A DNA stretch of 64,000 nt from Certhia americana. Taxonomy: Eukaryota > Chordata > Aves > Passeriformes > Certhiidae. Positions 50,097 through 61,300 of the stretch are shown piece by piece; positions within the stretch are counted from its first letter, which is position 1; each line of letters opens with the position of its first letter. The stretch covers positions 130,123,765-130,187,764 of the forward strand of contig CM031858.1 in assembly GCA_018697195.1 (NCBI GenBank), read 5' to 3'. The notes below the pieces were generated by a model. The model had not been told where the DNA came from. It ran no database searches and saw only the letters and a program-made list of their open reading frames with translations. A program made the position numbers and the translations under genes.

Positions 50097-50222
50097 GAGT
50101 CATAGAATACTCTGAGGTAGAATGGACTTAAGAGTCCAACTCTTGAGTCAGTGACTCATCGGAGGGGGTTGAACCCACAACCTTGGTGTTATTGCACCAT
50201 GCTCTAACCAACTGAGCTAACA
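50097..50222 (-). mobile_element. TguSINE1-type SINE (tRNA-Ile head, CR1 tail), minus strand
   Basis: On the minus strand the head is tRNA-Ile-like: box A wording TTAGCTCAGTTGG (about 50220-50208), an anticodon-arm remnant TGGTGCAATAACACCA, and box B GGGTTCAACCCC. A tRNA acceptor 3' half is absent. The head instead runs into a CR1-type tail ending GAGTATTCTATGACTC at 50100. This composite is the structure known for TguSINE1 of passerine birds, which borrows the CR1 3' end for retrotransposition. The few bases before box A and one anticodon-loop base are lost, so it is an old copy and not a tRNA gene. A 15-base palindrome with two AP-1 sites lies within it (50144-50158). Confidence 0.85.
50144..50158. 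promoter_or_regulatory. Double AP-1 palindrome inside the SINE
   Basis: TGAGTCAGTGACTCA is a perfect odd palindrome carrying TGAGTCA (50144-50150) and TGACTCA (50152-50158). It may be a chance feature of the SINE's central region or a usable AP-1 binding site. Confidence 0.4.
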
Positions 50223-53200
50223 TCAGAAAGACGACTGTATTCCAATCAAACGTCAAATTTAGCCACTTTTTGCTTGAGCAAAGCCATCACTTTCCTTCCC
50301 TCCTTTCACCTGCCAATGCATATTTCTTTTTGGGTAAGTATTACAATAAGGTATTACAGTTACAGTCACTATAACAGTGTCAATGATATCACTAACAATA
50401 ACTACCTTGAACTAATATAGTGTCTTTCTTCTGGGGATCACACTGTGCTTTAAAATCTTCAATGTGGGCATCTCCTCTGGATGATCTACATCTACATGGA
50501 AGAAGCTCAGATCCCTGCCTAGCCAGCTCCTCTCTCAGGGCATTGCTCCTTTGGTGGATTGCTCTCCATCTGAGCAGTAAGGTTTCATCCAGAGCTGAAT
50601 GAGCTAACAAGCTAGAGGGGTTACCAGAAGTAGTACAATGACACCCACTGGGAGCTGAGCACAGATTTGCTGCTTTCTGCACTCAAAGTTTGACAAACTT
50701 GATGTATAACAGATGGTGGGACAGCTCAAGAAGAAATACGCAACTGCAAAAATGAGCCCAAGGCGAATGGCATAAAGGGAAGGGATACTTCACATGGGGG
50801 AGGAACAAAAGAGCCAAATCATTGTTTGTATGCTTAGATTTGTTACCCCAACTGATAAAAATGCATCTGTCAAGAAGAGGAAGAATCAGTCTGCAAACAA
50901 GCTAGTGCTATTCTAGTAACACTATGAGATTTGACAAGTGGAGTAAATTATTTCACTTCTTCAGACAACCCAGTTTTATCAGTGGATCTATCTCTCATCT
51001 TCATTAATTACTATTGAAATTGCAGGCAGTAATCCATTTACCATAGAACAAGCAGGAAACAGAGTATTCAAAGTATGATGAATCAGTGCTTTAACTAGCC
51101 AAAACATGACAGGCAAAGCTTGCTGCCGTCACTGGTGATTCCTCAAGAAAAGCATTTATGTAACTGTACAGTTATACATAATTACACGGTGATAGGCATC
51201 CTGCTTACACACTAGGTCTGTTTGTTCTTTGCATTTTTCATAATGCCCTGTGTCTCATAAAAGCAGTTATACAGGCTGATACTGGTGCCAGTAAAATTAA
51301 TCACTTCAAATGAGGCCATTCAGCTCGGACAACTCCAGGTTTGGAGACCATTAGTTCTGGAAATGAAGTCAAAGCCTGGCAATGCTGGCAGGAAACAGAA
51401 CTACCCTTCCTAGAGGAATCTGCACACTTCCCTGTAAAAAACTGCCTGGCTTATGTTTCCTCCTTGGAAAATTACAGCTGGGATTATCAGAGCTGCTTCA
51501 GAGTCAAGAATCTGCATCCCAGATGGAAGTTGCACCCTACTGCCAAGTATAGTCCCATTCACTTCTTTTCCTGCTGTCTAGGAAATCCTAGCAGACAAGC
51601 AGTAGCTTGGTAATAGCTAATCTGCCTGGTTGGAGTGCATTTTTCCTGCTGGAGTCTGTTTCTACTCACTCCAGTGAAAAGCAGCACCAGCTGCAGAGGG
51701 CTGCTTCAGCCTAAGATGTTTTAATAACACTAGATGCAGCTTTTGAGAAGGGATCTCATGCCTGCTTAGTGTTTAGGCTATGACTTGTATTACTGATTTA
51801 TAATCTTCAAGTATCAGGCCAAATTGCTTCCTGCTCAAAGTTGGAAACCCATCAAAAGCAGTGATATCGCCCTTTCTTCTGCCAGCTGTAACATGGTCAG
51901 ACAAGCATGTGGGGCTAAGACTGCTGGTTGCTATGTTGGGATGGGAGGTGTGCCTGACTAGTGTATTTGGGAAGACATTAAGACACATTAAAGATCACAT
52001 TGCTCCACTTCTCTGAAAAATACTTATATAAAAAAGGCCAGCACAATATTCCAAGAGCAATTTCCTAGAATGCAATCAGTCATTCCTGCTGATATCAGCG
52101 CCAGGGATGGGGTTTCAGTGACTCCAGTCATGCTAGGCCTGCCCTTCAGGGACAACACAGGGCCTGAAAAGAGACATAAATTCTGGTGCTTGTTTTGCTC
52201 CAGCTGAAGTGTTTGCTAAGCCCTCATCATCAGCACCTGTGGGATGACACAATCTCTCTGTCATTACTCAAGGTGTGTTACTGGGAATGCCATTGGAAGC
52301 TGGGGAATGTGTTGCTCCTGGTCAACTGGTGATGGATGGTGAGGATGCTGCATGGGAAGGCAAAGGAAGAGGCTGTCCTTCCATGCTGGCAGGGCAGGTT
52401 GTGTGGGGACCAGCACCTTCATCCTCACAAATGCAGACCAAACAGCTGGGCATCAGAGACAAAAGAGCCTCCAGAAATCTGCAGGGGACATCTGAAAAAC
52501 CAAATGGTATCAAACACAGGAAGTGGGAGAAAGGGGAAATACAGCTTTTACCAACCACAGAGAAAATAAGCACAGTTCTGACCCAGCAGAAATGACAGTG
52601 AAATCAAAGATGTGGGCTGCAAGGGTTGTCGTCATTAGCAATAAAAAAACTAAATTGCAGTTTAGTAAGAGCTGACCAATATACTCGGTGGCAAAGTGTG
52701 AGTCAAAGCAAGTGCAGAGCTGTGAGTCATCCACCTCAAAGGGCTTTATCCTTGGATAAAAGTCAGAGACAGCTCAGGGAGAAAAAAGGAGTGTAGGAAA
52801 GAACAGAGACAATAGCAGAGCAGTGGACCTCCTCACAGAGCAGAGGCCATATGGAGGGCAAGGCAGCTTTTGGTCACTTATGCTCCCTTACTGTTATTTC
52901 TGGCCAGGTATGCAATAGTCTGCACGTTTCACAAATACAAGGGGCAGCCTCCTGCTCTGGGGAACTTCTCCTGTAGCACAAACAAGAACTAGGGTAAGAG
53001 CAGAAAGAGGGAAGTGGTACAGAAAGCAAGTTACATCACTATGGGTGTGTGTTTGTGGGTGTGTGTTTAAATGAACAAACATTTATCATGATTCTTCTCC
53101 TGTAGTCCATTTAACATGACTTTATTACTGACACAGTGCTCTGCAGGCACTTGGGCTGAAGGAGCAATACAGTAATTAGTCAGCTGACATGGCTTGGTCT

Positions 53201-53387
53201 TAAGAGGTTAAGATGAAAAGCAAGAAACTAACAGAGAAAATTACAGGTCAGATAAAGGCAAATGTGATAAGGATCAATGCCATTTAAGAGGGTGAAAACA
53301 CAAAGAAGGAATTCTTTCAGGTGGGATGGAGAGAGAAAAAAAAGGGATGGAGAAGATGATGAGATGGTTAGAAGGACATAGAAGAGA
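50223..53387. other. Non-coding span, no exon recognised
   Basis: No exon or transposon identified. A GT-rich patch lies near 53043-53068. Confidence 0.55.
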
Positions 53388-56128
53388 AAGTGCAGGATGA
53401 GAACCTGTCAAGCATCACACATCTAAACATAGTGACATGAGTTCATTCTAGATTACAGGGAAGCACGAGGAGTGACAGGAAGAAGCAAAGAAAATGAATA
53501 TGCAGGATCTCATGCTGCTTCAAGGACAGTAAATACAAGAGGCAGGGTAGAAAGAACAGGAAAACGGTCATGGCAATCACATCTGTAGTGTCTTCTGTCT
53601 GCGGAGGACCTCAGTTTAAAGAAATTCCAAATGCTGAGCTCAGGAGGAATCAAAACACAGATTTACCACCAGAGGATTGAAGCAAAGAGAGAAGAGCCAA
53701 AGCATGTTTCCATGTCCCCAGCTCAGTTTCAGAGTGAAAATCTAAATCAGCTCCCTCGACTTAATGTGTATTTTTCCTGTTTTACAATACAGCAGATGAC
53801 AATAGAACCTGGCTCACCTATAGCCTAGGCAAGGCAGGTATGAGCTGAAGCAATCAAAACCACTGGAAACTGTGCAAAAATAAGACATGAAAAGAATTAA
53901 ATAGATGGGAAAAAATTCCAAAGGTTCCATATATTTTGTGTAATTTAATTTTCTTAGGACTTCTTAGCTCCAGTTTTAAGTAATGCTTCCACAATACCAT
54001 TATCCCCCCACTTACTTCCTTGCAGTTCCTCATATCAGGTGGGAGATCACACCTTTCCAACTTTAAGAAGAATTTTGTTAACACATACACTTTTGTAGGC
54101 ACTGTTTTTTTACACTTTGGTAGAAGATACACAGCTTTGGGGAGGGAAGAATCTGAAATAATTAAAATAAGCAAAACCTCTGGATACTGACAATCCAGAA
54201 CGATAAGTTTGTAACCTGAAAATTATCCCTACAAAAAGCTGAAATTAGGAGAATGGGTGAAATATCCACAGTCACTACCTGATTATTGAAACATTACAGA
54301 TATTTTTAGGCATGGGATTTTTTAACATAGAAAAAATATAACTTGGTTTGTTTACTAAATAAACAACTGCATATTTTTTTAAGTTTTGTGTAATGACAAA
54401 CATGCCCACTATTATTGCATTATACTAAGGTCTGTTTCTGTCTCCTGACAACAATCTCTAAAGGAGAGAAAGAATGATGGTTAAACTGGAAAGCATCAGT
54501 ACCATGAACTTGTAAATAAAAAGGAAAGTTACATCTGCAGGGCTTAGATATAATATGTAAATAGAGAACAAATGCCACCATGCAGATACGTGATGCATGT
54601 TTGTACAGAGAAAGCTCCGAAAAAGAACACAACATCCCTGTATTTATTCATTGTAATGTATTACAGCACAACGTTTAGGGCACATAATAGGCAGTCAAAT
54701 GTAATAGCTTTCATATAATATTAGTTACAGAAAGCATTTTGAAGATTGAAGAGCAACAGTAATAACATTTTCAACATTACCTTAATAATCATTTCAGCAT
54801 ATTCATTCTGGAAAAAAGAATCTTGCATGAAAAATGACTTTTGGTTCTCCCACCTTCAAATGTGCAATTTTTTTCCTTATGAAAAAATGAAAATTGAGCA
54901 GGCTGGATTTTTCACTTCTCTGCTAACTATACATAACTATACAGTTATGCATGTAAATAATTTGATGTGCATTTATAATTTTACTGAAATCAAGGTGTGG
55001 GATGATCCATATCGGATGTAGAAAACTGAAGTTGCACAATAAATGCAACAAGGTACACTATAAAACAGCAGATACAAAGAAGGCTTAAGAAAAAACAACG
55101 TCTAGAGCACAACTGAGCAATTATGTCTGTTTATGTACTGATGGTTTGAGCACAAATATTTAAAACAATCACTATTCTTTTCATTGCAATGATTATTGTT
55201 GCTTATTCCAGTAACTTTAAAAAAACCCAAACTAGCTAACAAAAAAAAAAAAAAAAAAAACCAAAAAACCAAAACAGATCAAACACAATGCATTAGAAAT
55301 GCAATGGATAATTTGTGGATCATTAAAAACATAAGCAACTCCTTTCACTATCCAATAAATCAACAACTGCAGAAGAATTTCAGATTTTATTAAAAAGTCC
55401 AGGAAACTCATAAATCTCATTTTACACTCCAACAGGACACACATACTGGTTTTGTTTTTCCTTGCAGCTGCCAGACTAGCAATCAGTTCTCCTGATCTGC
55501 TGTTGGCCTGACTGCAGGTCAGGAGACATGCAGCCTCCAAGGGGCAATTCCCATAAACCTCCAAGGGGCAATTCCCATAAGTCTCTTCCATAGAAGAGTT
55601 ACCAGTTCTGTAATCACAGAAGTAATTAGGTTTGAAAAAGCCCCTGACATCATCGAGACCAACCTCTGTTTGAACACCACCATGTCAACTAGACCCTGGC
55701 ACAAAGCACCACGTCCAGTCTTTCCTTAAACACCTCCAGGGACAGTGACTCCACCACGTCCTGGGCAGCCTGTTCGAATGCCTAAGCAGCCTTTCTGTGA
55801 AAACACTCCTCCTGATGTCCAACCTAAACCTTCCCTGGCACAGCTTGAGGCCACGTCCTCCCGTCCTATCTCCGGTTCCCTGGCAAAGACCCTCCCCTGG
55901 CTACAGCCACCTTTCATCAGGTAACGATAGGGAGCGATAAGGTCACCCCGAGCCTCCTCTTGTCCAAGCTGACCTCAGGCCCCGCGGTCTCTCTGAAGGT
56001 GCCCGGTGCCGCTGCAGCGGGGCTGGCGGCGGGGCGGGCGATGGAGGGCAGAGCTCCTGCTGGGGAGCCCTGACACCGCCCGCCGTGCCCCGGGACAATC
56101 GGTACTGACACCGCCAGCCGTGCCCCGG
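53388..56128. repeat. Copy 1 of a 2.74 kb duplicated block, left of the assembly gap
   Basis: The whole block reappears at 56799-59538. This copy is clean: regular homopolymers and well-formed CR1 wording. It contains non-coding AT-rich DNA, an A20 run (55241-55260), a CR1 copy (55600-55985) and the first one to two units of minisatellite A (56080-56128) before the Ns. It is probably the correct, polished version of the locus. Confidence 0.9.
55600..55985 (-). mobile_element. CR1 LINE 3' fragment, minus strand
   Basis: The reverse complement shows typical CR1 3' wording, including a tract equivalent to CACCTCCAGGGACAGTGACT (55730-55749 on plus) and GGCAGCCTGTTCGAATGC (55763-55780). It is unusually CpG-rich for a CR1, including CACCACGTCC and ACGATAGGGAGCGATAAGG, implying a young copy or little CpG decay beside the GC-rich satellite. 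Its far (5') end merges into GC-rich unique sequence at about 55985. Confidence 0.85.
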
Positions 56129-56715
56129 NNNNNNNNNNNNNNNNNNNNNNNNNNNNNNNNNNNNNNNNNNNNNNNNNNNNNNNNNNNNNNNNNNNNNNNN
56201 NNNNNNNNNNNNNNNNNNNNNNNNNNNNNNNNNNNNNNNNNNNNNNNNNNNNNNNNNNNNNNNNNNNNNNNNNNNNNNNNNNNNNNNNNNNNNNNNNNNN
56301 NNNNNNNNNNNNNNNNNNNNNNNNNNNNNNNNNNNNNNNNNNNNNNNNNNNNNNNNNNNNNNNNNNNNNNNNNNNNNNNNNNNNNNNNNNNNNNNNNNNN
56401 NNNNNNNNNNNNNNNNNNNNNNNNNNNNNNNNNNNNNNNNNNNNNNNNNNNNNNNNNNNNNNNNNNNNNNNNNNNNNNNNNNNNNNNNNNNNNNNNNNNN
56501 NNNNNNNNNNNNNNNNNNNNNNNNNNNNNNNNNNNNNNNNNNNNNNNNNNNNNNNNNNNNNNNNNNNNNNNNNNNNNNNNNNNNNNNNNNNNNNNNNNNN
56601 NNNNNNNNNNNNNNNNNNNNNNNNNNNNNNNNNNNNNNNNNNNNNNNNNNNNNNNNNNNNNNNNNNNNNNNNNNNNNNNNNNNNNNNNNNNNNNNNNNNN
56701 NNNNNNNNNNNNNNN
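56129..56715. other. Assembly gap (587 N)
   Basis: 587 undetermined bases. Any protein frame drawn across it is artificial. The left edge stops inside a minisatellite A unit, which explains why the assembly broke here. Confidence 0.99.
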
Positions 56716-56798
56716 GTCGTCGCCGGCCCGCTGCGGCGCGCGGGCCTGCGCGCGTCGCGAACGAGAGCGCTGCATTCTGCGCGTGCCTCTGCCAAGCG
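56716..56798. other. Orphan GC-rich sequence at the gap's right edge
   Basis: About 83 bases of CpG-rich sequence (CGCGCGGGCCTGCGCGCGTC near 56736) match neither the satellite nor the duplicated block. It may be displaced sequence from elsewhere or from a noisy read end. Confidence 0.6.
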
Positions 56799-59538
56799 AA
56801 AGTGCAGGATGAGACACTGTCAGCAATAACACATCTAAACATAGTGACATGAGTTCATTAGGATACACGGAAGCCCGAGGGAGTGACAGGAAGAAGCAAA
56901 GAAAAATTGAATATGCAGGATCGCATGCTGCTTCAAGGGCAGTAAATACAAGAGCAGGGGAGAAGACAGGGAAAAACGGTCATGGCAATACATCTGTAGT
57001 GTCTTCTGTCTGCGGAGGACCTCAGTTTAACAAGAATTCCACAATGCTTGAGCTCAGGAGGAATCAAACCACCAGATTTACACCAGAGAGATTGAAGAAA
57101 GAGAGAAGAGCAAAGCCATGTTTCCTGTCCCAAGCTTCAGTTTCAGAGTGAAAATCTAAATCAGCTCCCTCGAATTAATGTGTATTTTTCGGTTTACAAT
57201 ACAGCAGAGACAAATTAGAACATGGATCACCTATAGCATAGGCAAGGAGGTATGAGTGAAGCATTTCAAACCCATGGAAACTGTGCAAAAATAAGACATG
57301 AAAGAATAAATAGATGGCGAAAAAAATTCCAAAGGTTCCAATATTTTGTGTAATTTCAATTTTCTAGGATTCTTAGGGCTTCCAGTTTTAAGTAATGGCC
57401 TTCCACAATACAATTCTCCCCCCACTTAATTCCTTGCAGTTCTCATATCGGTGGGGAAGGCAAAAAAAAAAAAAATCACACCTTTCCAACTTTAAGAAGA
57501 ATTTTGTTAACACATACATTTTGTAGGCACGTTTTTTACACTTTGGATTTAGAAGATTACACAGTTTTGGGGAGGGAAGAATCTGAAATATAAAAATAAG
57601 CAAAACCTGGATTACTGACAATCAAGAACATAGTTTGTAACATGAAAATTATCCATACAAAAAGCTGAATTAGGGAGAAGGGGTGGAAATATACACAGCA
57701 CTACTGATTATGAAACATTACAGATATTTTAGGCATGGAGTGTTTAGCATAGAACAAAATATAACTTGGATTTGTTTAATAAATAAACAATGCATATTTT
57801 TTACAGTTTTGGAATGACAAACATGCCCACTATTATTGAATATACTAGGTCTGTTTCTGTCTCCTGAAACAACTCTAAAGGAGAGAAAGAATGTATGGTT
57901 AAACTCGGAAAGCATCAGTAACCATGAACTTGTAAATAAAAAAGGAAGTTACATCTGCGGGATAGATATAATATGTAAATAGAGACAAAATGCAACCATG
58001 AAGCTTTACGTGATGCATGGGTTGTCCAAGACAGCTCCGAAAAAGAAACAACACCCTGTATTTATTCATCGTCAGTAAAAGCACAACGTTTCGGCAATAA
58101 TAGGCAGTCAAATGTAATAGCTTCATACTATATTTAGTTCAGAGAAGCATTTTGAAAGATTGAAGAGCAAACAGTAATAACATTTTAAACATTTACCTTA
58201 ATAATCATTTCAGCATATCATCTGGAAAAAAAGACATTATTGCATGAAAATGACTTTTGGGTTCCACACCTTCAAAATGTGCAATGTTTCCTTATGAAAA
58301 AATGAAATTGAGCAGGCTGGATTTCACTTCTCTGCTAAACTATACATAATATACAAGTATGCATTGTAACTAATTTGATGTGCATTTATAATGTACTGAA
58401 ATCAAGTGGGGATGATCCATTTTCGGTTTTTGGATGTAGAAAAACCGAAGTTGCCCAATAATGCACAAGGTACATCTAAAACGCAGATTACAAAGAAGGC
58501 TTAAGAAAAACAACGTCTAGAGCACACCTGAGCCATTATGTCGGTTGATGTACTGATGGTTGAGCACAAATCTTTAAAAACAATCATATTCTTTTCATTG
58601 CAATGATTAGGTTGCTTTCAGTAACTTTAAAAAAAACCAACTAGCTAAACAACAAAAAAAAAAAAAAACAAACCAAAAACCAAAACAGATCAAAACAGCA
58701 TTAGAATGCAATGGATAACTTTGTGGATCATTAAAACCTACGCAACTCCTTTCACTATCCAATTACAATCAACAACTGCAGAAAATTTCAGATTTAATTT
58801 AAAAAGGTCCAGGCAACTCAATAACTCTCATTTTTACACTCCAAAAGACACACCTTACTGGTTTTGTTTCCTTGCAGCTGCCAGACTAGCAATCAGTTTC
58901 CTGATATGCGGTTGGCCTGACTGAGGGTCAGGAGACAGCAGCCTCCAAGGGGCCATTCCCATAAACCTACCAAGGCGGCAATTCCATAAGTCTCTTTCAA
59001 AGAGCGTTACCCGTTCTGTAATCACAGAAATAATTAGGTTTGAAAAAAGCACCCTTTGAATCATCGAGACAACCTTGTTTGAACCACCACCAGGTCACTA
59101 GACCTGGCACAAAGCACCACGTCCTAGCTTTCCTTAAACACCTCCAGGACAGTGACTCACCACGTCCTGGGGCCGCCTGTTCGAATGCCTAAGCAGCAGT
59201 TTCTGTGAAAACCCACTCCTCCTGATTCAACCTAAACCTCCATGGCACAGCTGAGGCCAAGTCCTCCTTACGATCTCCGGTCCCTGGCCAAAGACCCTCC
59301 CCTGGCTACAGCCACTTTCATCAGGAACCGATAGGGAGCGATAAGGTCACCCGAGCACCCTCTGTCCAAGCTGACCTCAGGCCCCGCGGGTCTCTCTGAA
59401 GGTTGCCCGGTTGCCGCTGCTAGCGGGGGGCTGGCGGACGGGGCGGGCGATGGAGGGGCAAGCTCCCTGCTGGGGAGCCCTGACACCGCCCGCGTCGCCC
59501 GGGACAATCGGGGATGACACCGCCAGGCCGTGCCCCGG
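56799..59538. repeat. Copy 2 of the 2.74 kb block, error-rich, probably a false duplication
   Basis: It starts at AAGTGCAGGATGAG, as at 53390, and follows copy 1 in the same order through the A-rich tract (58648-58670), the CR1 fragment (about 59010-59400) and the first minisatellite A units. Total length is almost identical (2740 against 2741). Differences are mostly single-base insertions and deletions every 10 to 20 bases, many at homopolymers, which is typical of raw long reads rather than biological divergence. It contains no gene. Confidence 0.9.
59010..59400 (-). mobile_element. CR1 fragment, duplicate of the one at 55600
   Basis: Same element as 55600-55985, carried in the duplicated block with scattered indels (for example CACCTCCAGGACAGTGACTC). 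It should not be counted as an independent insertion. Confidence 0.85.
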
Positions 59539-60195
59539 GGGACAATCGGTACTGACAACGCCAGCCGTGCCCGGGACAATCGGTCCTGACACGCCAGCCG
59601 TGCCCCGGGGAAAATCGGTATGACAGCGGGCCAGCGTGCCCGGGACCAATCGGACCCCCCATGACCGCAGCCGTGACCCGGGACAATCGGGCAGGACTGC
59701 ACCGCCAGCCGTGCCCGGGCAATCGGTACTGACAGCGGGCCGCCGTGCCCCGGGACAATCGGTTTACTGAGAGCGGGCCAGCCTGGCCCGGGACCATCGG
59801 GACTGAGAGAGGGCCAGCCGGCCCCGGACAATCGGACTGAGGAGCGGGCCAGCCTGGCCGCGGTACAATCGGGTGGATGAGAGCGGGCAAGCCGGTGCAC
59901 GGGAAATCGGTAATGACCAGCGGGCCAGCCGGTGCCCGGGACATCCGTACTGACACCGCAGCCGTTTTTGCACCCGGGACAATCGGGAATGAGGAGCGGG
60001 CAACCCGTTGCCCCGGGGACATCGGGGTACTGAAACGCAGCAGTGCCCGGGACAATCGGGACTGACAGCGGGCCAGCAGTTGCATCCGGGGACAATGGGA
60101 CTGACGAGCGGGCCAGCCGTGCCACGGGACAATCGGTACTGCCGGCGGCCAGCCGTGCCCGGGACGCAATCGGTACTGAGAGCGGGGCCCGCGGG
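59480..60195. repeat. Minisatellite A, about 37-bp unit, about 19 copies
   Basis: A tandem array whose unit begins CCGGGACAATCGGTACTGAC and continues with AGCGGGCCAGCCGTGCC; some units have ACCGCCAGCC instead of AGCGGGCCAGCC. Unit length jitters by 1 to 3 bases and many single-base indels are present, as expected if this stretch is uncorrected read sequence. It begins at the end of the duplicated block in both copies. Long frames across it arise because the unit has few stop codons. Confidence 0.92.
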
Positions 60196-60224
60196 GCACC
60201 GTTAGGGCCCGTGTGCCGCGGATC
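60196..60224. other. Junction between the two minisatellites
   Basis: A short GC-rich stretch (GGGCACCGTTAGGGCCCGTG) that fits neither unit. Confidence 0.6.
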
Positions 60225-61300
60225 ACCTGTACGTCAGCTGTGCCCGCTGTGCCCCGGTTTACATTCGGCTGTCCCCGGTACAGTCGCTGTGACCCGGTAC
60301 ATCACAGTGCCCCGGTACGTTCATTGTGCCCACGTACGTTCGCTGTGCAGCTGTGCCGGTCATTCGCTGTGCCCGGTCTACATTCGCTGTTGCCACGGGT
60401 ACATTCACTGTGCCCCGTACATTCGCGTGCCCCCGGTACGATTCGCTGTGACCGGTACATTAATTGTGCCCCCCTTTCTGTGGATAATTCATTGTGCCCA
60501 CCATACATTCAGAGGCCCGGGTACATCTCGCGTAGTGCCCCGGTCCAATTCGCTGTGCCGGTACATTCGCTGTGCCCCGGTAACATTCACAGTGCCAGGT
60601 ACATTCGCTGTGCACCCGGTTTACATTCGCTCGGCCCCGGTACATTCGCTGTGCACCGGTACATTCATTGTGCCCCGTACGTTCGCCGGGCCCAGGTACA
60701 TTACTGTGCCATTACTTCGCTGTGCCCCGGTACATCATTGTGCCCCGGTACATGCGCTGTGCCCCGGTACATTCGCTGTGCCCCGGTAATTCGCTGTGCC
60801 AGTACCTTCCAGTGCCCCGGTACCATTCACTGTGCCACCCCCGGTACATTCGCTGTGACAAGTAAATTGCTGTGCCCCGGTTAATTCACTTGCCCCGGTA
60901 CATCGCTGTGCCCCGGTAAAGTCAGCGTGCCCGGTACTCACAGTGCCCCACGGTACATTCGCTGTGCCCCGGTTAAATTCGCTGTGCCCGGTGACATTCG
61001 GCTGTGCCCCGGTACATTATTGTGCCACCACGTACGTCGCCCGGGCCCGGTTACAATTCACGTGCCCCCCATACATTCGCGGTCGCCACGGTACATTCAT
61101 TGTGCCCGGTAAATTCGCGTGCCCCGTTACCATTCGCTGGCCACGGTACCTTAATGTGCCCCGGTGACATTCGAACTGTGCCAAGTAGTACATTCACAGT
61201 GCCCGGTTACATTAATGTGCCCCGGTTACATTCGCTGTGCCCCGGTACATGCACAGTGACCCGGTACATTCACTGTGTCCCCGTACGTTCGCCGGGCCCC
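60225..61300. repeat. Minisatellite B, 19-bp unit, about 55 copies
   Basis: A tandem array with unit CCCCGGTACATTCGCTGTG, including variants CATTCACTGTG, CATTCATTGTG and ACGTTCGCCGGGCC. Each unit has two CpG sites (CCGG and TTCGC), so the array is about 1 kb of dense CpG. A perfect unit contains no stop codon in any of six frames, which produces misleading frames of over 200 codons. It directly abuts CpG island 2. Confidence 0.93.

Noticed and set aside
50161..50222. A tRNA-Ile gene on the minus strand
   Set aside because: Only the head resembles a tRNA; the acceptor 3' half is replaced by CR1-tail sequence, and loop bases are missing, so it is a SINE.
56006..56812. Protein frames of 268 to 299 codons across the gap on both strands
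   Set aside because: Most of each frame is undetermined sequence; the rest is minisatellite A, CR1 and GC-rich flank.
59268..60884. Long repetitive frames (over 220 codons) in both minisatellites
   Set aside because: The units lack stop codons, so open frames arise automatically on both strands; indel noise also shifts frames from unit to unit.
60225..61300. CRISPR array
   Set aside because: The 19-base units follow one another with no unique spacers; it is a minisatellite in a vertebrate genome.
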